Made by a program: the position numbers and the translations under genes. Of a stretch of DNA of 64,000 nt, positions 19,981 through 28,286 are shown piece after piece. The stretch spans positions 62,001-126,000 of the forward strand of contig DOJW01000008.1 of the NCBI GenBank assembly GCA_003511165.1, written 5' to 3'. How positions within the stretch are numbered: position 1 is the stretch's first letter; each line of letters starts with the position of its first letter. Source of the DNA: Candidatus Dependentiae bacterium (GTDB lineage: Bacteria; Babelota; Babeliae; Babelales; UBA12411). A model generated the notes under the pieces. That model made no database searches and was not told where the DNA came from. It worked only from the letters and a program-made list of their open reading frames with translations.

Positions 19981-22900
19981 CTATTTGCTCCTTGCTTGCC
20001 TTAAATAAATCTACCTGCAATGCCAAACTCTGTAGTTCTTTTACAAGAACATTAAATGACTCTGGAATTCCTGGTTCAGGAATATCTTCACCACGAACAA
20101 TAGATTCATAAACTTTAACACGTCCATTTACATCATCAGATTTTACAGTCAACATTTCTTGCAATGTATAAGCTGCACCATAACCAAACAATGCCCAAAC
20201 TTCCATTTCTCCGAGCCTTTGACCTCCGAATTGAGCTTTACCTCCTAAAGGCTGCTGAGTAATCAAGGAATAAGGTCCAACGGATCGTGCATGCAATTTG
20301 TCATCAGCTAAGTGATTAAGTTTCATCATATAAATAAAACCAACTGTTACTGGCTGATCAAAAGCATCTCCCGTTCTTCCATCATACAATGTACAAATAC
20401 CTTGATCTGAAAGATTTGCCTCTTTAAGCAAAGGTTGAATATCTTTGTTGAAATCAGCTCCATCAAAAATAGGCGTTGTTACCGCCATTCCAAGCTGAGC
20501 TGATTCTCTTGCTATATCATATATGGACTCTTTACCATATTTTTTTTCAATATCTTTGATCAGATTTTCTCCATACCAATTAGCAACATATGATTTTACT
20601 TCTTCGTATGATTTTTCTTCGATCATTGAAGATAATTTTTTTCCTAAAACTTTTCCTGCCATACCTAGAATAGTTTCTAATATCTGACCAATATTCATAC
20701 GACTAGGAACACCCAATGGATTTAAAACTATATCAACAGGGGTACCATCTTCCATGTAAGGCATATCTTCAATATCAACGATTCGAGAAACAACTCCCTT
20801 GTTTCCGTGTCTTCCTGCCATTTTATCGCCAACAGAAACAGGACGTCTCATAGCAATATAAACACGAATCATCTTAATAACACCGGAAGGAAGATCGTCT
20901 CCCTTTTTTAATCTGCTAATTTGCAATTCTTTTTGAGACATCAAAACTAATGTTTGGTTTTTTATAATCTCTTTTAGATCTTTAATTACTGACAAAACTT
21001 TTTCATCAGAAATTTCTAAAGCAAACAATTCGTCTAATGTTAATGACGACAATTTTTTCTTATCGAAAGAACCACTTGTTGCATATTTTTCAAGTTTTTT
21101 ATTAGATTTTTTACCATCAAGCATCGATATAATCTTGTTTTTAGCTTCTTCGCTCAAAACTGAAATATGTTGTGCGAATATTTTCTCTACTTTTTCAGTT
21201 TCTAGTTCAACAATTCTTTTATATCTTTTATCTTTTCTGGCACCACTTCTAGAAAATACTTTTACATTTATAACTGTACCTTCTATTCCAGGTGGAACTC
21301 TTAGAGAAGTATCTCTTACCTCTCTAGATTTTTCACCAAATATTGCTCTAAGAAGCTTTTCTTCTGGGGAATATTGAATATCACCTTTTAAAGTAACTTT
21401 TCCAACTAAAATTCCTCCTGGCTTTACTCTTGTACCTATTTTTACGATTCCATCTTCATCAAGTGATTCAAGAGCTTTTTCGCTAACATTTGGAATATCG
21501 CAAGTAATTTCTTCAGGTCCAAGCTTGGTATCTCTAGCTTCAACTGTAAATTCTTCTACGTGAACAGATGAAAAAACATCCTCAGAAACTAATCTTTTAC
21601 TCAAAACAATAGCATCTTCAAAGTTGTAACCTTGCCATGGCATAAACGCAACTAAAACATTTGAACCTAAAGCAAGTTCACCGTTAGCTACAGCTGCACC
21701 ATTAGTTAAAACATCGCCTTTTTTAACAATGTCACCAACTTTTACTATAGGAGTTTGATGTATCCAAGTACAGTGATTAGATCTTGCATATTTTTTTAAG
21801 GAATAAACATCTAGAGGATTCGAGAACCATTCATCTGGATTATAAGACTCTTTATCTCGAGTAATTATTATCGTATCCGCTGTTACATATTTTACAATTC
21901 CAGGATGTCTAGTTGTTATAACAGCACCTTCAAGAGCTCCCAACTCGCGTTCCATTCCAGTTCCAACAATAGGAGGCTGGCATTTAATCAAAGGAACAGC
22001 TTGACGTTGCATATTAGAACCCATAAGAGCTCGGTTAGCATCATCGTGTTCCAAAAATGGAATAAGTGATGTAGGTACAGAAACTAGCTGTTTTGGAGAT
22101 GCGTCAACATAACTTACTTGTGAAGAGTCAACTTCGATAATATTACCATTTTTTCTAGCAAGAACTTTGTCTTCCAGCATATGGCCTTTTTTATCAGTTT
22201 TTACGGTTGCTTGAGCAATAATTTCATCTTGCTCATTAAATGCATCCATATAAATGACTTCTTCTTTTACCTCTTTATTTTCAACAGGTCTATAAGTTGT
22301 TTCGATGAAACCTAACTCATTGACTCGAGCATAAGTAGCAAGAGAAGAAATAAGACCAATATTTTGACCTTCTGGAGTTTCTATAGGACAAATTCTACCA
22401 TAGTGAGAAGTATGAACGTCTCGAACTTCAAATGTTGCACGCTCTCTTGTAATACCACCAGGACCGAAAGCAGACAATCGTCGCTTATGAGCAATCTCAG
22501 AAAGAGGATTTGTTTGATCCATAAACTGTGAAAGCTGACCTGTACCAAAGAACTCTTTTAAAACAGCTGCTAAAGGCTTTACATTTAAAAAATCATAAGG
22601 CATTAATACTGCATTATGTTCTTGTAATCTAAATCTTTCCTTAACAATTTTTTCAATTCGAGCATAACCAATATACATCTGACTTTGAAGCAATTCACCA
22701 ACAAGTCTGACACAACGATTACCAAGATGATCAATATCATCCAGGTCGCCCTCGCCACGCTCTTTCAAATTAACAAGATATCTAAGAGTGGCAATGACAT
22801 CTTCCATTGTCAAAGTTGAAATATTTTCGTCTACAGAAAGACCTAATTTTCGATTAGTTCTAATTCGTCCAAGCTTACTTAAATCATAAAATCTTGCATT

Positions 22901-24301
22901 GAAAAATAAATTCTTTATATATTCTTCCATGACAGCAGGTTCGGCAGAATCGCCAGGACGAAGCTTGTAGTAAATTTCTTTGACGGAATCTTCTTTACTA
23001 AAAATATCGTCTTCCGCAAGTGTTGTAGCTATCGTTGGTTGGAAAACGTAACCAGAAGATTGAATAACTTTTATGCTTAAACCATCATGAAAAGCCAATT
23101 CCGTTAACAATTCCTCCGTTAAAGCTCTCCCCTGTTCAACTATTACTTCACCGGTGTTAGGATTAACTATATCTTCTCCAACAACACGATTTAGCAAACT
23201 TGATTTACGAATAGAGAATGATTGAATTTTATGTTTTTGAAGTTTTTTCAAATCTTCAGTAGAAATTCTTTTACCAATAATAAAGTCTTTTTCAACATTT
23301 TTTGGTAAAACTCCCGCTTCTAATCTTTGTCCAACAATGGTGCTATCAACCTTTTTCAAAAACTCGCCATTTTCAACGTATAGGTTTTCAAAAGAATAGA
23401 ATAAAGGAAGAATGTCGTTTCTTTCAACTCCCAAAGCCTGTAAAAATGTTGTAACTAATATTTTTCTTTTTTTATCGATTTTTACGTAAAGAATATCATT
23501 GTGATCAAATTCGAAATCAAGCCAAGAACCTCTTGCGGGAATAATTCTTGCCATATGATAAGGATTGCCTCGGAAATCTTTTGATTTTTTGCTTAAAACA
23601 AAAACAACTCCGGGAGATCTATGAATTTGGCTAACTATTACTCTATCAACACCATTTATTAAAAAGGTTCCGCAACTTCCCAAATAAAGCCTTTTGTGAT
23701 CACCTTCGTAAATATCAACCATCATTGGCAAATCGCCAAAGAAAACTTCTTGCTCTTTAATATCTTTAACAATTTTCTTTTCTGTTTTAGGATCTTTATC
23801 CCAAGAAACAAGCTGTACTTTTATTTTTAAAGGCAATGAATAAGTTTTACCGCTATATCGACATTCATCAGCAGTTGTAGATAAAGCAACAGAAACTCTT
23901 GATAAACATTTTTTACAAGGAACATAATTTGCTGTTTTTTCTTTACAATTAGGACACTCATTTAAAGAGTTTAATCTATCATAACCACTTTTTTTACAAT
24001 TCGAGCAACTCCAATGATATCGATTTGCAAGCCCAGTCAATTGACCACAAGAACAGGCCCAATCACCTAGTTCATAACTTACATATTCTAAAGAAATAGA
24101 ATCCTCGTGTTCTATTGGAAAAATATCTTTTAATATCTTTTCAAGCCCAACAGACTTCCTTTCTGATGGCAAAAAATCTAACTGCACAAAATCATTAAAT
24201 GATTTTGATTGAACTTCTATTAAGTTCGGCAAAGAAACAACATCTTTTATTTTTCCAAAAGACCTTCTAAGAACGCCTTTACCTCTTCGAAAATGAGACA
24301 T
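19973..24301 (-). CDS. rpoB: RNA polymerase subunit beta, with cysteine-rich N-terminal insertion
   Basis: 1442 residues, about 100 longer than the E. coli subunit. Standard blocks are present: QLSQFMDQTNPLSEIAHKRR (rifampicin-pocket region), GPGGITRERATFEVRDVH, the GDKMAGRHGNKGVVS catalytic-side segment and the C-terminal GGKAQFGGQRLGEMEVWAL. Unusually, right after SLEYVSYELG (residues 70-79) there is a block of about 65 residues with four cysteine pairs (C83/C85, C99/C102, C116/C119, C129/C132) before the normal sequence resumes at DECRYSGKTYSLPLKIK. This looks like a pair of zinc knuckles; see findings. Separated from rplL by a hairpin. Confidence 0.98.
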   Translation of the reverse strand: MSHFRRGKGVLRRSFGKIKDVVSLPNLIEVQSKSFNDFVQLDFLPSERKSVGLEKILKDIFPIEHEDSISLEYVSYELGDWACSCGQLTGLANRYHWSCSNCKKSGYDRLNSLNECPNCKEKTANYVPCKKCLSRVSVALSTTADECRYSGKTYSLPLKIKVQLVSWDKDPKTEKKIVKDIKEQEVFFGDLPMMVDIYEGDHKRLYLGSCGTFLINGVDRVIVSQIHRSPGVVFVLSKKSKDFRGNPYHMARIIPARGSWLDFEFDHNDILYVKIDKKRKILVTTFLQALGVERNDILPLFYSFENLYVENGEFLKKVDSTIVGQRLEAGVLPKNVEKDFIIGKRISTEDLKKLQKHKIQSFSIRKSSLLNRVVGEDIVNPNTGEVIVEQGRALTEELLTELAFHDGLSIKVIQSSGYVFQPTIATTLAEDDIFSKEDSVKEIYYKLRPGDSAEPAVMEEYIKNLFFNARFYDLSKLGRIRTNRKLGLSVDENISTLTMEDVIATLRYLVNLKERGEGDLDDIDHLGNRCVRLVGELLQSQMYIGYARIEKIVKERFRLQEHNAVLMPYDFLNVKPLAAVLKEFFGTGQLSQFMDQTNPLSEIAHKRRLSAFGPGGITRERATFEVRDVHTSHYGRICPIETPEGQNIGLISSLATYARVNELGFIETTYRPVENKEVKEEVIYMDAFNEQDEIIAQATVKTDKKGHMLEDKVLARKNGNIIEVDSSQVSYVDASPKQLVSVPTSLIPFLEHDDANRALMGSNMQRQAVPLIKCQPPIVGTGMERELGALEGAVITTRHPGIVKYVTADTIIITRDKESYNPDEWFSNPLDVYSLKKYARSNHCTWIHQTPIVKVGDIVKKGDVLTNGAAVANGELALGSNVLVAFMPWQGYNFEDAIVLSKRLVSEDVFSSVHVEEFTVEARDTKLGPEEITCDIPNVSEKALESLDEDGIVKIGTRVKPGGILVGKVTLKGDIQYSPEEKLLRAIFGEKSREVRDTSLRVPPGIEGTVINVKVFSRSGARKDKRYKRIVELETEKVEKIFAQHISVLSEEAKNKIISMLDGKKSNKKLEKYATSGSFDKKKLSSLTLDELFALEISDEKVLSVIKDLKEIIKNQTLVLMSQKELQISRLKKGDDLPSGVIKMIRVYIAMRRPVSVGDKMAGRHGNKGVVSRIVDIEDMPYMEDGTPVDIVLNPLGVPSRMNIGQILETILGMAGKVLGKKLSSMIEEKSYEEVKSYVANWYGENLIKDIEKKYGKESIYDIARESAQLGMAVTTPIFDGADFNKDIQPLLKEANLSDQGICTLYDGRTGDAFDQPVTVGFIYMMKLNHLADDKLHARSVGPYSLITQQPLGGKAQFGGQRLGEMEVWALFGYGAAYTLQEMLTVKSDDVNGRVKVYESIVRGEDIPEPGIPESFNVLVKELQSLALQVDLFKASKEQIGE

Positions 24302-24360
24302 TCAAAAGCTCCTAATCCAACAAGAAAACCCCTACCACAACTCTGAAAACTAAACAAAAC

Positions 24361-24398
24361 AAATACCCAAAGTCCTTTTTATGTTACTTTGGGTATTT
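24361..24398 (-). terminator. Terminator/attenuator-like hairpin between rplL and rpoB
   Basis: Twelve-base-pair inverted repeat (AAATACCCAAAG pairing with CTTTGGGTATTT, 14-base loop). On the minus strand it is followed by a T-rich stretch leading to the rpoB start. Position after rplL and before rpoB matches the known attenuator site in E. coli that lowers RNA polymerase expression relative to ribosomal stalk protein. Partial read-through is inferred, since rpoB has no obvious strong promoter of its own here. Confidence 0.75.
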
Positions 24399-24405
24399 TT
24401 GAATT

Positions 24406-24786
24406 TTAAGATAATTCTACTTTTGCACCGGCAGCTTCTAAAGCTTCTTTAAGCTTATGAGCTTCTTCTTTAGGAGAAGCTTCCTTGACAATGCAAGGTG
24501 CGCCTTCTGCTAAATCTTTAGCCTCTTTAAGACCTAAAGCTGAAAGAACGCTTCTTAAAGCTTTAATTACTTTAATTTTTTCAGCTCCGGCATCTTTTAA
24601 AATAACTTTAAATTCTACTTTTTCTGCATCTGCGGATGCTGCAACTGGAGCTGCTGATTGAGCAGCTGCAGCCGGAGCCGCTGCGGATACATTAAATTCT
24701 TCTTCGATCTTTTTTACAAGATCAAAAACTTCTACCATAGATAGTTTGCAAATATCATCAAATATTTGATTAACCTTAGATGACAT
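24406..24786 (-). CDS. rplL: Ribosomal protein bL12 (L7/L12)
   Basis: 126 residues from the ATG at 24786 (MSSKVNQ), which has a perfect AGGAGG six bases upstream; the frame can be extended to 24801 but that start would sit before the ribosome site. Order: N-terminal dimerisation helices (MVEVFDLVKKIEEEF), Ala-rich hinge (AAAPAAAAQSAAPVAAS), and the C-terminal factor-binding domain (EFKVILKDAGAEKIKVIKALRS, GLKEAKDLAEGAP). Forms the stalk that recruits translation GTPases. Confidence 0.97.
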   Translation of the reverse strand: MSSKVNQIFDDICKLSMVEVFDLVKKIEEEFNVSAAAPAAAAQSAAPVAASADAEKVEFKVILKDAGAEKIKVIKALRSVLSALGLKEAKDLAEGAPCIVKEASPKEEAHKLKEALEAAGAKVELS

Positions 24787-24864
24787 CGAATCCTCCTGCA
24801 CGAATTAATTGAATATCAAACAAATTTAATAAACTCAAAAACATTAGTTTTAACTAAATTTCAA

Positions 24865-25362
24865 TCAGCTTTCTTTAGCTTCATTTTTCTCAGCAACAGC
24901 TTTCAGAACATAAGCAAGTTTTGCCATTGGAGAAATTAAAACACCAGCTAATCTTGCATATAAAACATCTTTTGCAGGTAATGCTGCTAAAAAGTTTATT
25001 TCTTGTTTAGAAATAAACTTATCTTCAAAAATTCCAGCTATTACCCTTAACGATTCATTGTCTTTTGCAAAATTAACAATGCTTCCCGCAACCGGCGGAA
25101 CATCTTCCTGCGCAAAAACTAAACCTATTTGCCCCTTCAAATCACTGCGAAAATCATCAGAATTTACACAGCCTTCAGAAGCAATTTTCATTAAGCGAGC
25201 TTTTGTAATTTTAAAAGAACTATTAGTCGCTCTCAATTTTTTTCTCAAATCTTGCAACTGAGAAACCGTTAATCCTTTATAATCAACTATAAAAACAGCT
25301 TTAGAGTGCTGCAATTTTTCTTTAAAATCTCCAACTGCTGCCTGTTTTTGTTGACGATTCAT
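24865..25362 (-). CDS. rplJ: Ribosomal protein uL10
   Basis: 165 residues. Family motifs: AVFIVDYKGLTVSQLQDLRKKLR near the N-terminus and LKGQIGLVFAQEDVPPVA in the middle. uL10 anchors bL12 dimers on 23S rRNA through its C-terminal helix (LAYVLKAVAEKNE). GGGAG ribosome site upstream. Lies between rplA and rplL in the canonical order. The space before it (39 bases) is too short for the long autoregulatory leader known from E. coli. Confidence 0.95.
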   Translation of the reverse strand: MNRQQKQAAVGDFKEKLQHSKAVFIVDYKGLTVSQLQDLRKKLRATNSSFKITKARLMKIASEGCVNSDDFRSDLKGQIGLVFAQEDVPPVAGSIVNFAKDNESLRVIAGIFEDKFISKQEINFLAALPAKDVLYARLAGVLISPMAKLAYVLKAVAEKNEAKES

Positions 25363-25401
25363 TTTGCTTTCTCCCTGCCAATTGCAGTATTAAAATCAAA
25401 T

Positions 25402-26097
25402 TTAATAACCAAGCCAAGTTGGATCTACTGAAACTCCAACTCCCATTGTTGACGATACAGTAATTTTTTTAATAAATTTACCTTTTGAAGTAACTGGTTT
25501 ATTAGAAGCAACAGATTTGATAAGAGATAAAAAATTTTCTTCTAGTTTTTCACCACCAAAAGAAACTTTCCCAAAATTAGCGTGAAGAATTCCACCCTTA
25601 TCATTTCTATAAGAAACCCGCCCATTCTTTAAATCTTTTATTAAAGATTCAAGCTCAAAAGATACTGTACCATCTTTTTTATTTGGTAGCAAACCCCGAG
25701 GACCCAATAGTTTTGCAACTTTTCCCACAACCCCCATAACATCTGGAGTTGCTATTGCAACATCAAAATCCATCCAGCCGCCCAAAATTTTCTCAACCAT
25801 GTCGTCTAAACCGACAAAATCAGCTCCTGCTGCTTTAGCCTGTTCCTCATATTCACCTTTTGCAAAAACTAAAACTTTTTTTGTTTTACCTGTGCCATGA
25901 GGCAAAAGAACAGAACCTCTTACGCCCTGTTCACCTTTTGAGGCATCTACACCCAAAACAACATCTACATCAACTGATTCATCGAATTTAGTATGAGCTG
26001 TTTTAACAACTAAATCAAAAACCTCTTTTAAGTTATTAGGTTTTTTTGCTTTAACAACCTCGAGAGCTTTTTGATGTTTTTTCCCACTAATACTCAT
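25402..26097 (-). CDS. rplA: Ribosomal protein uL1
   Basis: 231 residues from the ATG at 26097 (MSISGKKH); an upstream in-frame TTG at 26115 gives a six-residue extension not typical of the family. Contains VDVDVVLGVDASKGEQGVRGSVLLPHGTG-type N-terminal domain, the GPRGLLPNKKDGTV loop that binds the L1 stalk of 23S rRNA, and VGVSVDPTWLGY at the end. uL1 also represses its own operon in many bacteria. Gene follows rplK at 28 bases. Confidence 0.96.
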   Translation of the reverse strand: MSISGKKHQKALEVVKAKKPNNLKEVFDLVVKTAHTKFDESVDVDVVLGVDASKGEQGVRGSVLLPHGTGKTKKVLVFAKGEYEEQAKAAGADFVGLDDMVEKILGGWMDFDVAIATPDVMGVVGKVAKLLGPRGLLPNKKDGTVSFELESLIKDLKNGRVSYRNDKGGILHANFGKVSFGGEKLEENFLSLIKSVASNKPVTSKGKFIKKITVSSTMGVGVSVDPTWLGY

Positions 26098-26125
26098 AAT
26101 TTCAACCAATCTCAATAAACCATCG

Positions 26126-26551
26126 TTAATCTGTAACTTTCAATCCCATACTTCTAGCGCTTCCTGCTACAATCTTTTTTGCCGCTTCTATATCAATGGC
26201 ATTCAAATCTACCATTTTAGATTTAGCAACTTCCTCAATTTCTTTCCAAGAAATAGATCCTGCAACATCTTTTCCTGGATTTTTGGAACCTTTTAGAAGA
26301 TTGATTTTTTTTCTAATCAACTCCGAAACTGGAGGAGTTTTTGTAATAAAAGTGAAGGTTCTATCTACATAAATAGTTATTACAACTGGAACCGTTTCAC
26401 CCTTACGACTTGCAGTCATTGCATTAAACTGCTTACAAAAATCCATTATATTTACACCATGCTGACCAAGGGCCGAACCCACTGGTGGCGCTGGAGTAGC
26501 AGCTCCCCCTCCTAATTGCAATTTGACCTGAGCTTTTACAACTTTTGCCAT
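26126..26551 (-). CDS. rplK: Ribosomal protein uL11
   Basis: 141 residues, standard length. The N-terminal flexible proline switch region (KLQLGGGAATPAPPVGSALGQHGVNIMDFCKQFNA) and C-terminal rRNA-binding domain (MVDLNAIDIEAAKKIVAGSARSMGLKV) are complete. It forms the GTPase-associated centre with 23S rRNA. Between nusG and rplA in canonical order. Confidence 0.97.
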   Translation of the reverse strand: MAKVVKAQVKLQLGGGAATPAPPVGSALGQHGVNIMDFCKQFNAMTASRKGETVPVVITIYVDRTFTFITKTPPVSELIRKKINLLKGSKNPGKDVAGSISWKEIEEVAKSKMVDLNAIDIEAAKKIVAGSARSMGLKVTD

Positions 26552-26614
26552 ATCTGCACCTGTTAATTATTCCTTAAAACATCTACAAAATAAAATAAAA
26601 AAACATTAAATCTT

Positions 26615-27130
26615 TTACTTAACCTGATCAAAACCCAACTCAACCGGAGTAAGCCGTCCAAAAATACTAACCCCTACTGTTAATTTTTCATGTTCTTCGT
26701 CAATTTTATCAATTGTACCCACAAAACCAGCAAAAGGTCCACTAGAAATGCTAATTTCGCTTCCAACTGCAAATGGTAATTTTTTAGGCGTAACGCTTAA
26801 CTTGCCACTAACTTGAGAATGAATTCTTTCTACTTCCGCTTCCATTAAAGGAATAGGATTTTCCCCACCCAGAAATTTATACACCCTCGTGGTTGACATT
26901 ACCAAACGGTAAGCCTCCCGACTCATTTCCATTTGTATTAAAACATAACCTGGAAAGATTTTTTCTTTTTTGACTTCTTCGCCTGTCCAAAACTGTGCAG
27001 CCTCTCCTGTTGGAACTAAAATATCGCCGAATAAATCTGTTAATTTATCAGCGACAATTCTTTTTTTTAATTCTTCGCGAACAACATCTTCGTAGCCAGT
27101 ATATACTTGAACAACATACCAACGTTTCAT
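26615..27130 (-). CDS. nusG: Transcription elongation/antitermination factor NusG
   Basis: 171 residues. NGN domain starts RWYVVQVYTGYEDVVREEL and contains KIFPGYVLIQMEMS, the RNA polymerase clamp-binding surface; C-terminal KOW domain (VGSEISISSGPFAGFVGTIDKIDEE) binds Rho or ribosomal protein S10. Follows secE in the canonical secE-nusG-rplK order. Confidence 0.97.
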   Translation of the reverse strand: MKRWYVVQVYTGYEDVVREELKKRIVADKLTDLFGDILVPTGEAAQFWTGEEVKKEKIFPGYVLIQMEMSREAYRLVMSTTRVYKFLGGENPIPLMEAEVERIHSQVSGKLSVTPKKLPFAVGSEISISSGPFAGFVGTIDKIDEEHEKLTVGVSIFGRLTPVELGFDQVK

Positions 27131-27170
27131 AATTTAGCCACACACATCTTTAGTTAAATAAAATTAAATA

Positions 27171-27359
27171 TTACCAAACATTAAAAAGCTTTTTAATAAG
27201 CAAGGAAAAACCTAAATCTGACACACCTAAAAAGGTAGCAAAAAAAGCGACGAGAATCAAAACAATAATTGTTGAACCAATTAATTCTTCTCTGGTAGGC
27301 CAGGTTATTTTACTAAGTTCTACCCTAACTTCTTTCAGAAATGTTAATACACTACTCAT
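27171..27359 (-). CDS. secE: Preprotein translocase subunit SecE
   Basis: 62 residues from the ATG at 27359 (MSSVLTFLKEV), preceded by AGGA; a GTG extension to 27386 is less likely. Single-helix minimal SecE: an amphipathic cytoplasmic helix with VRVELSKITWPTREEL, the family hallmark, followed by one membrane helix (STIIVLILVAFFATFLGVSDLGF). Essential clamp of the SecYEG channel. Lies between tRNA-Trp and nusG. Confidence 0.95.
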   Translation of the reverse strand: MSSVLTFLKEVRVELSKITWPTREELIGSTIIVLILVAFFATFLGVSDLGFSLLIKKLFNVW

Positions 27360-27411
27360 TGCCAATCCTACTTTTAATAAAACCACATACTCAAATTAAC
27401 TGCCAAAAATT

Positions 27412-27489
27412 TGGCAGGCCAGGAGGGACTCGAACCCCCAACCCGCAGATTTGGAGTCTGCCGCTCTACCAATTATGAGCTACTGGCCT
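27412..27489 (-). tRNA. tRNA-Trp(CCA)
   Basis: 78 bases with encoded CCA. Acceptor AGGCCAG pairs with CTGGCCT; D loop is slightly long; anticodon loop CTCCAAA with anticodon CCA; T arm GGTTCGAGTCC. A CCA anticodon reads UGG only, consistent with TGA being used as a stop in this window (radA, holA and rplL neighbours). Located directly before secE, a common bacterial arrangement. Confidence 0.95.
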
Positions 27490-27490
27490 A

Positions 27491-27649
27491 TTATTTTATT
27501 TCTTTGTGCGCTTTATGTTGCCTACAAAATTCACAAAACTTTTTAAGGTTTAGTTTTTCATATGCTCTTTTTTTAGAAACTCTAAGACTATAGTTTCTTT
27601 GTTTGCAACTTTCACACTCTAAATGAACGATTATTCTTGCTTTTGCCAT
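27491..27649 (-). CDS. rpmG: Ribosomal protein bL33
   Basis: 52 residues from the ATG at 27649 (MAKARIIVHLECESC). The reading frame can be extended upstream to 27736, but that part is the antisense-free sense strand of tRNA-Thr and is not coding. Two CxxC knuckles (CESC and CEFC) mark the zinc-binding form of bL33, which suggests sensitivity of this paralogue type to zinc supply. Flanked by tRNA-Thr and tRNA-Trp. Confidence 0.93.
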   Translation of the reverse strand: MAKARIIVHLECESCKQRNYSLRVSKKRAYEKLNLKKFCEFCRQHKAHKEIK

Positions 27650-27675
27650 AATTAACTCTCTATGTAACCAAATTT

Positions 27676-27751
27676 TGGAGCCCGCGACCGGGATTGAACC
27701 GGTGACCTCTCCCTTACCAAGGAAGTGCTCTACCAACTGAGCTACGAGGGC
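27676..27751 (-). tRNA. tRNA-Thr(GGT)
   Basis: 76 bases with encoded CCA. Anticodon loop TTGGTAA, anticodon GGT. The acceptor stem GCCCTCG against CGCGGGC leaves one U-C mismatch at position 5:68 while the other six pairs are Watson-Crick. D, anticodon and T stems are complete (T arm ACCGG..CCGGT). Confidence 0.93.
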
Positions 27752-27860
27752 AACTTAACTCTTTTTTATAAAATCCATTTTTAATGTCTAAATATCAAAG
27801 AATTAATCCGTCCTAAATTCAACCCCTAACTATAAAACTCTACATTATTTTCATTAAAAC

Positions 27861-27936
27861 TGGAGCTGGCGACGGGATTTGAACCTGCGACCTGCTGATT
27901 ACAAATCAGCTGCTCTACCAACTGAGCTACGCCAGC
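27861..27936 (-). tRNA. tRNA-Thr(TGT)
   Basis: 76 bases with encoded CCA. Acceptor GCTGGCG pairs perfectly with CGCCAGC; anticodon loop TTTGTAA, anticodon TGT, reading ACA and wobble ACN codons. Lies in the Tyr-Gly-Thr-Thr cluster. The 109 bases between this gene and tRNA-Thr(GGT) hold no gene. Confidence 0.95.
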
Positions 27937-27948
27937 ATCTTTTTTTAT

Positions 27949-28025
27949 TGGAGCGGGAAACGGGGGTCGAACCCGCAACCTACAGCTTGGAAGGCTGTCG
28001 CTCTAGCCAATTGAGCTATTCCCGC
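27949..28025 (-). tRNA. tRNA-Gly(TCC)
   Basis: 77 bases with encoded CCA. Acceptor GCGGGAA pairs with TTCCCGC; anticodon loop CTTCCAA, anticodon TCC for GGA/GGG glycine codons; T arm GGTTCGACCC. Twelve bases upstream of the Thr(TGT) gene. Confidence 0.95.
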
Positions 28026-28038
28026 ACAATTCCATAAA

Positions 28039-28124
28039 TGGTGGGGAGAATAGGATTCGAACCTATGAAGGCATACACCAACGGATTTACAGTCCGTCCC
28101 CTTTGGCCACTCGGGAATCTCCCC
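28039..28124 (-). tRNA. tRNA-Tyr(GTA)
   Basis: 86 bases with encoded CCA and the long variable arm of a class II tRNA. Acceptor GGGGAGA pairs with TCTCCCC; anticodon loop CTGTAAA, anticodon GTA. First gene of the tRNA-Tyr/Gly/Thr/Thr-rpmG-Trp-secE run. Confidence 0.95.
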
Positions 28125-28169
28125 TAAAATTTCAATTAAAAAATATCAAAATAAAAAAACAATGACTTT

Positions 28170-28197
28170 ATCATAAATATTTTGGCAAAGATTGCAA
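28170..28197 (-). promoter_or_regulatory. Putative sigma-70 promoter of the tRNA/rpmG/secE operon
   Basis: On the minus strand a -35 box TTGCAA (28197-28192) and a -10 box TATGAT (28175-28170) are separated by 16 bases, about 45 bases before the tRNA-Tyr 5' end. Spacing and box quality fit a housekeeping promoter. Prediction by eye. Confidence 0.5.
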
Positions 28198-28286
28198 GAT
28201 TTTTATTAAATAAAATCCATTAATATTGCGAATATGTCAAATTTTGTTTTAATTTTTCATCGCTATTTGCAGGCTCCATCTTACAT

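Noticed and set aside
24865..25400. Possible uL10-type autoregulatory leader before rplJ
   Set aside because: Only 39 bases separate rplA and rplJ, too short for the known leader structure.
27650..27736. Upstream extension of the bL33 frame
   Set aside because: The extension reads through the tRNA-Thr(GGT) gene; the true start is the ATG at 27649.
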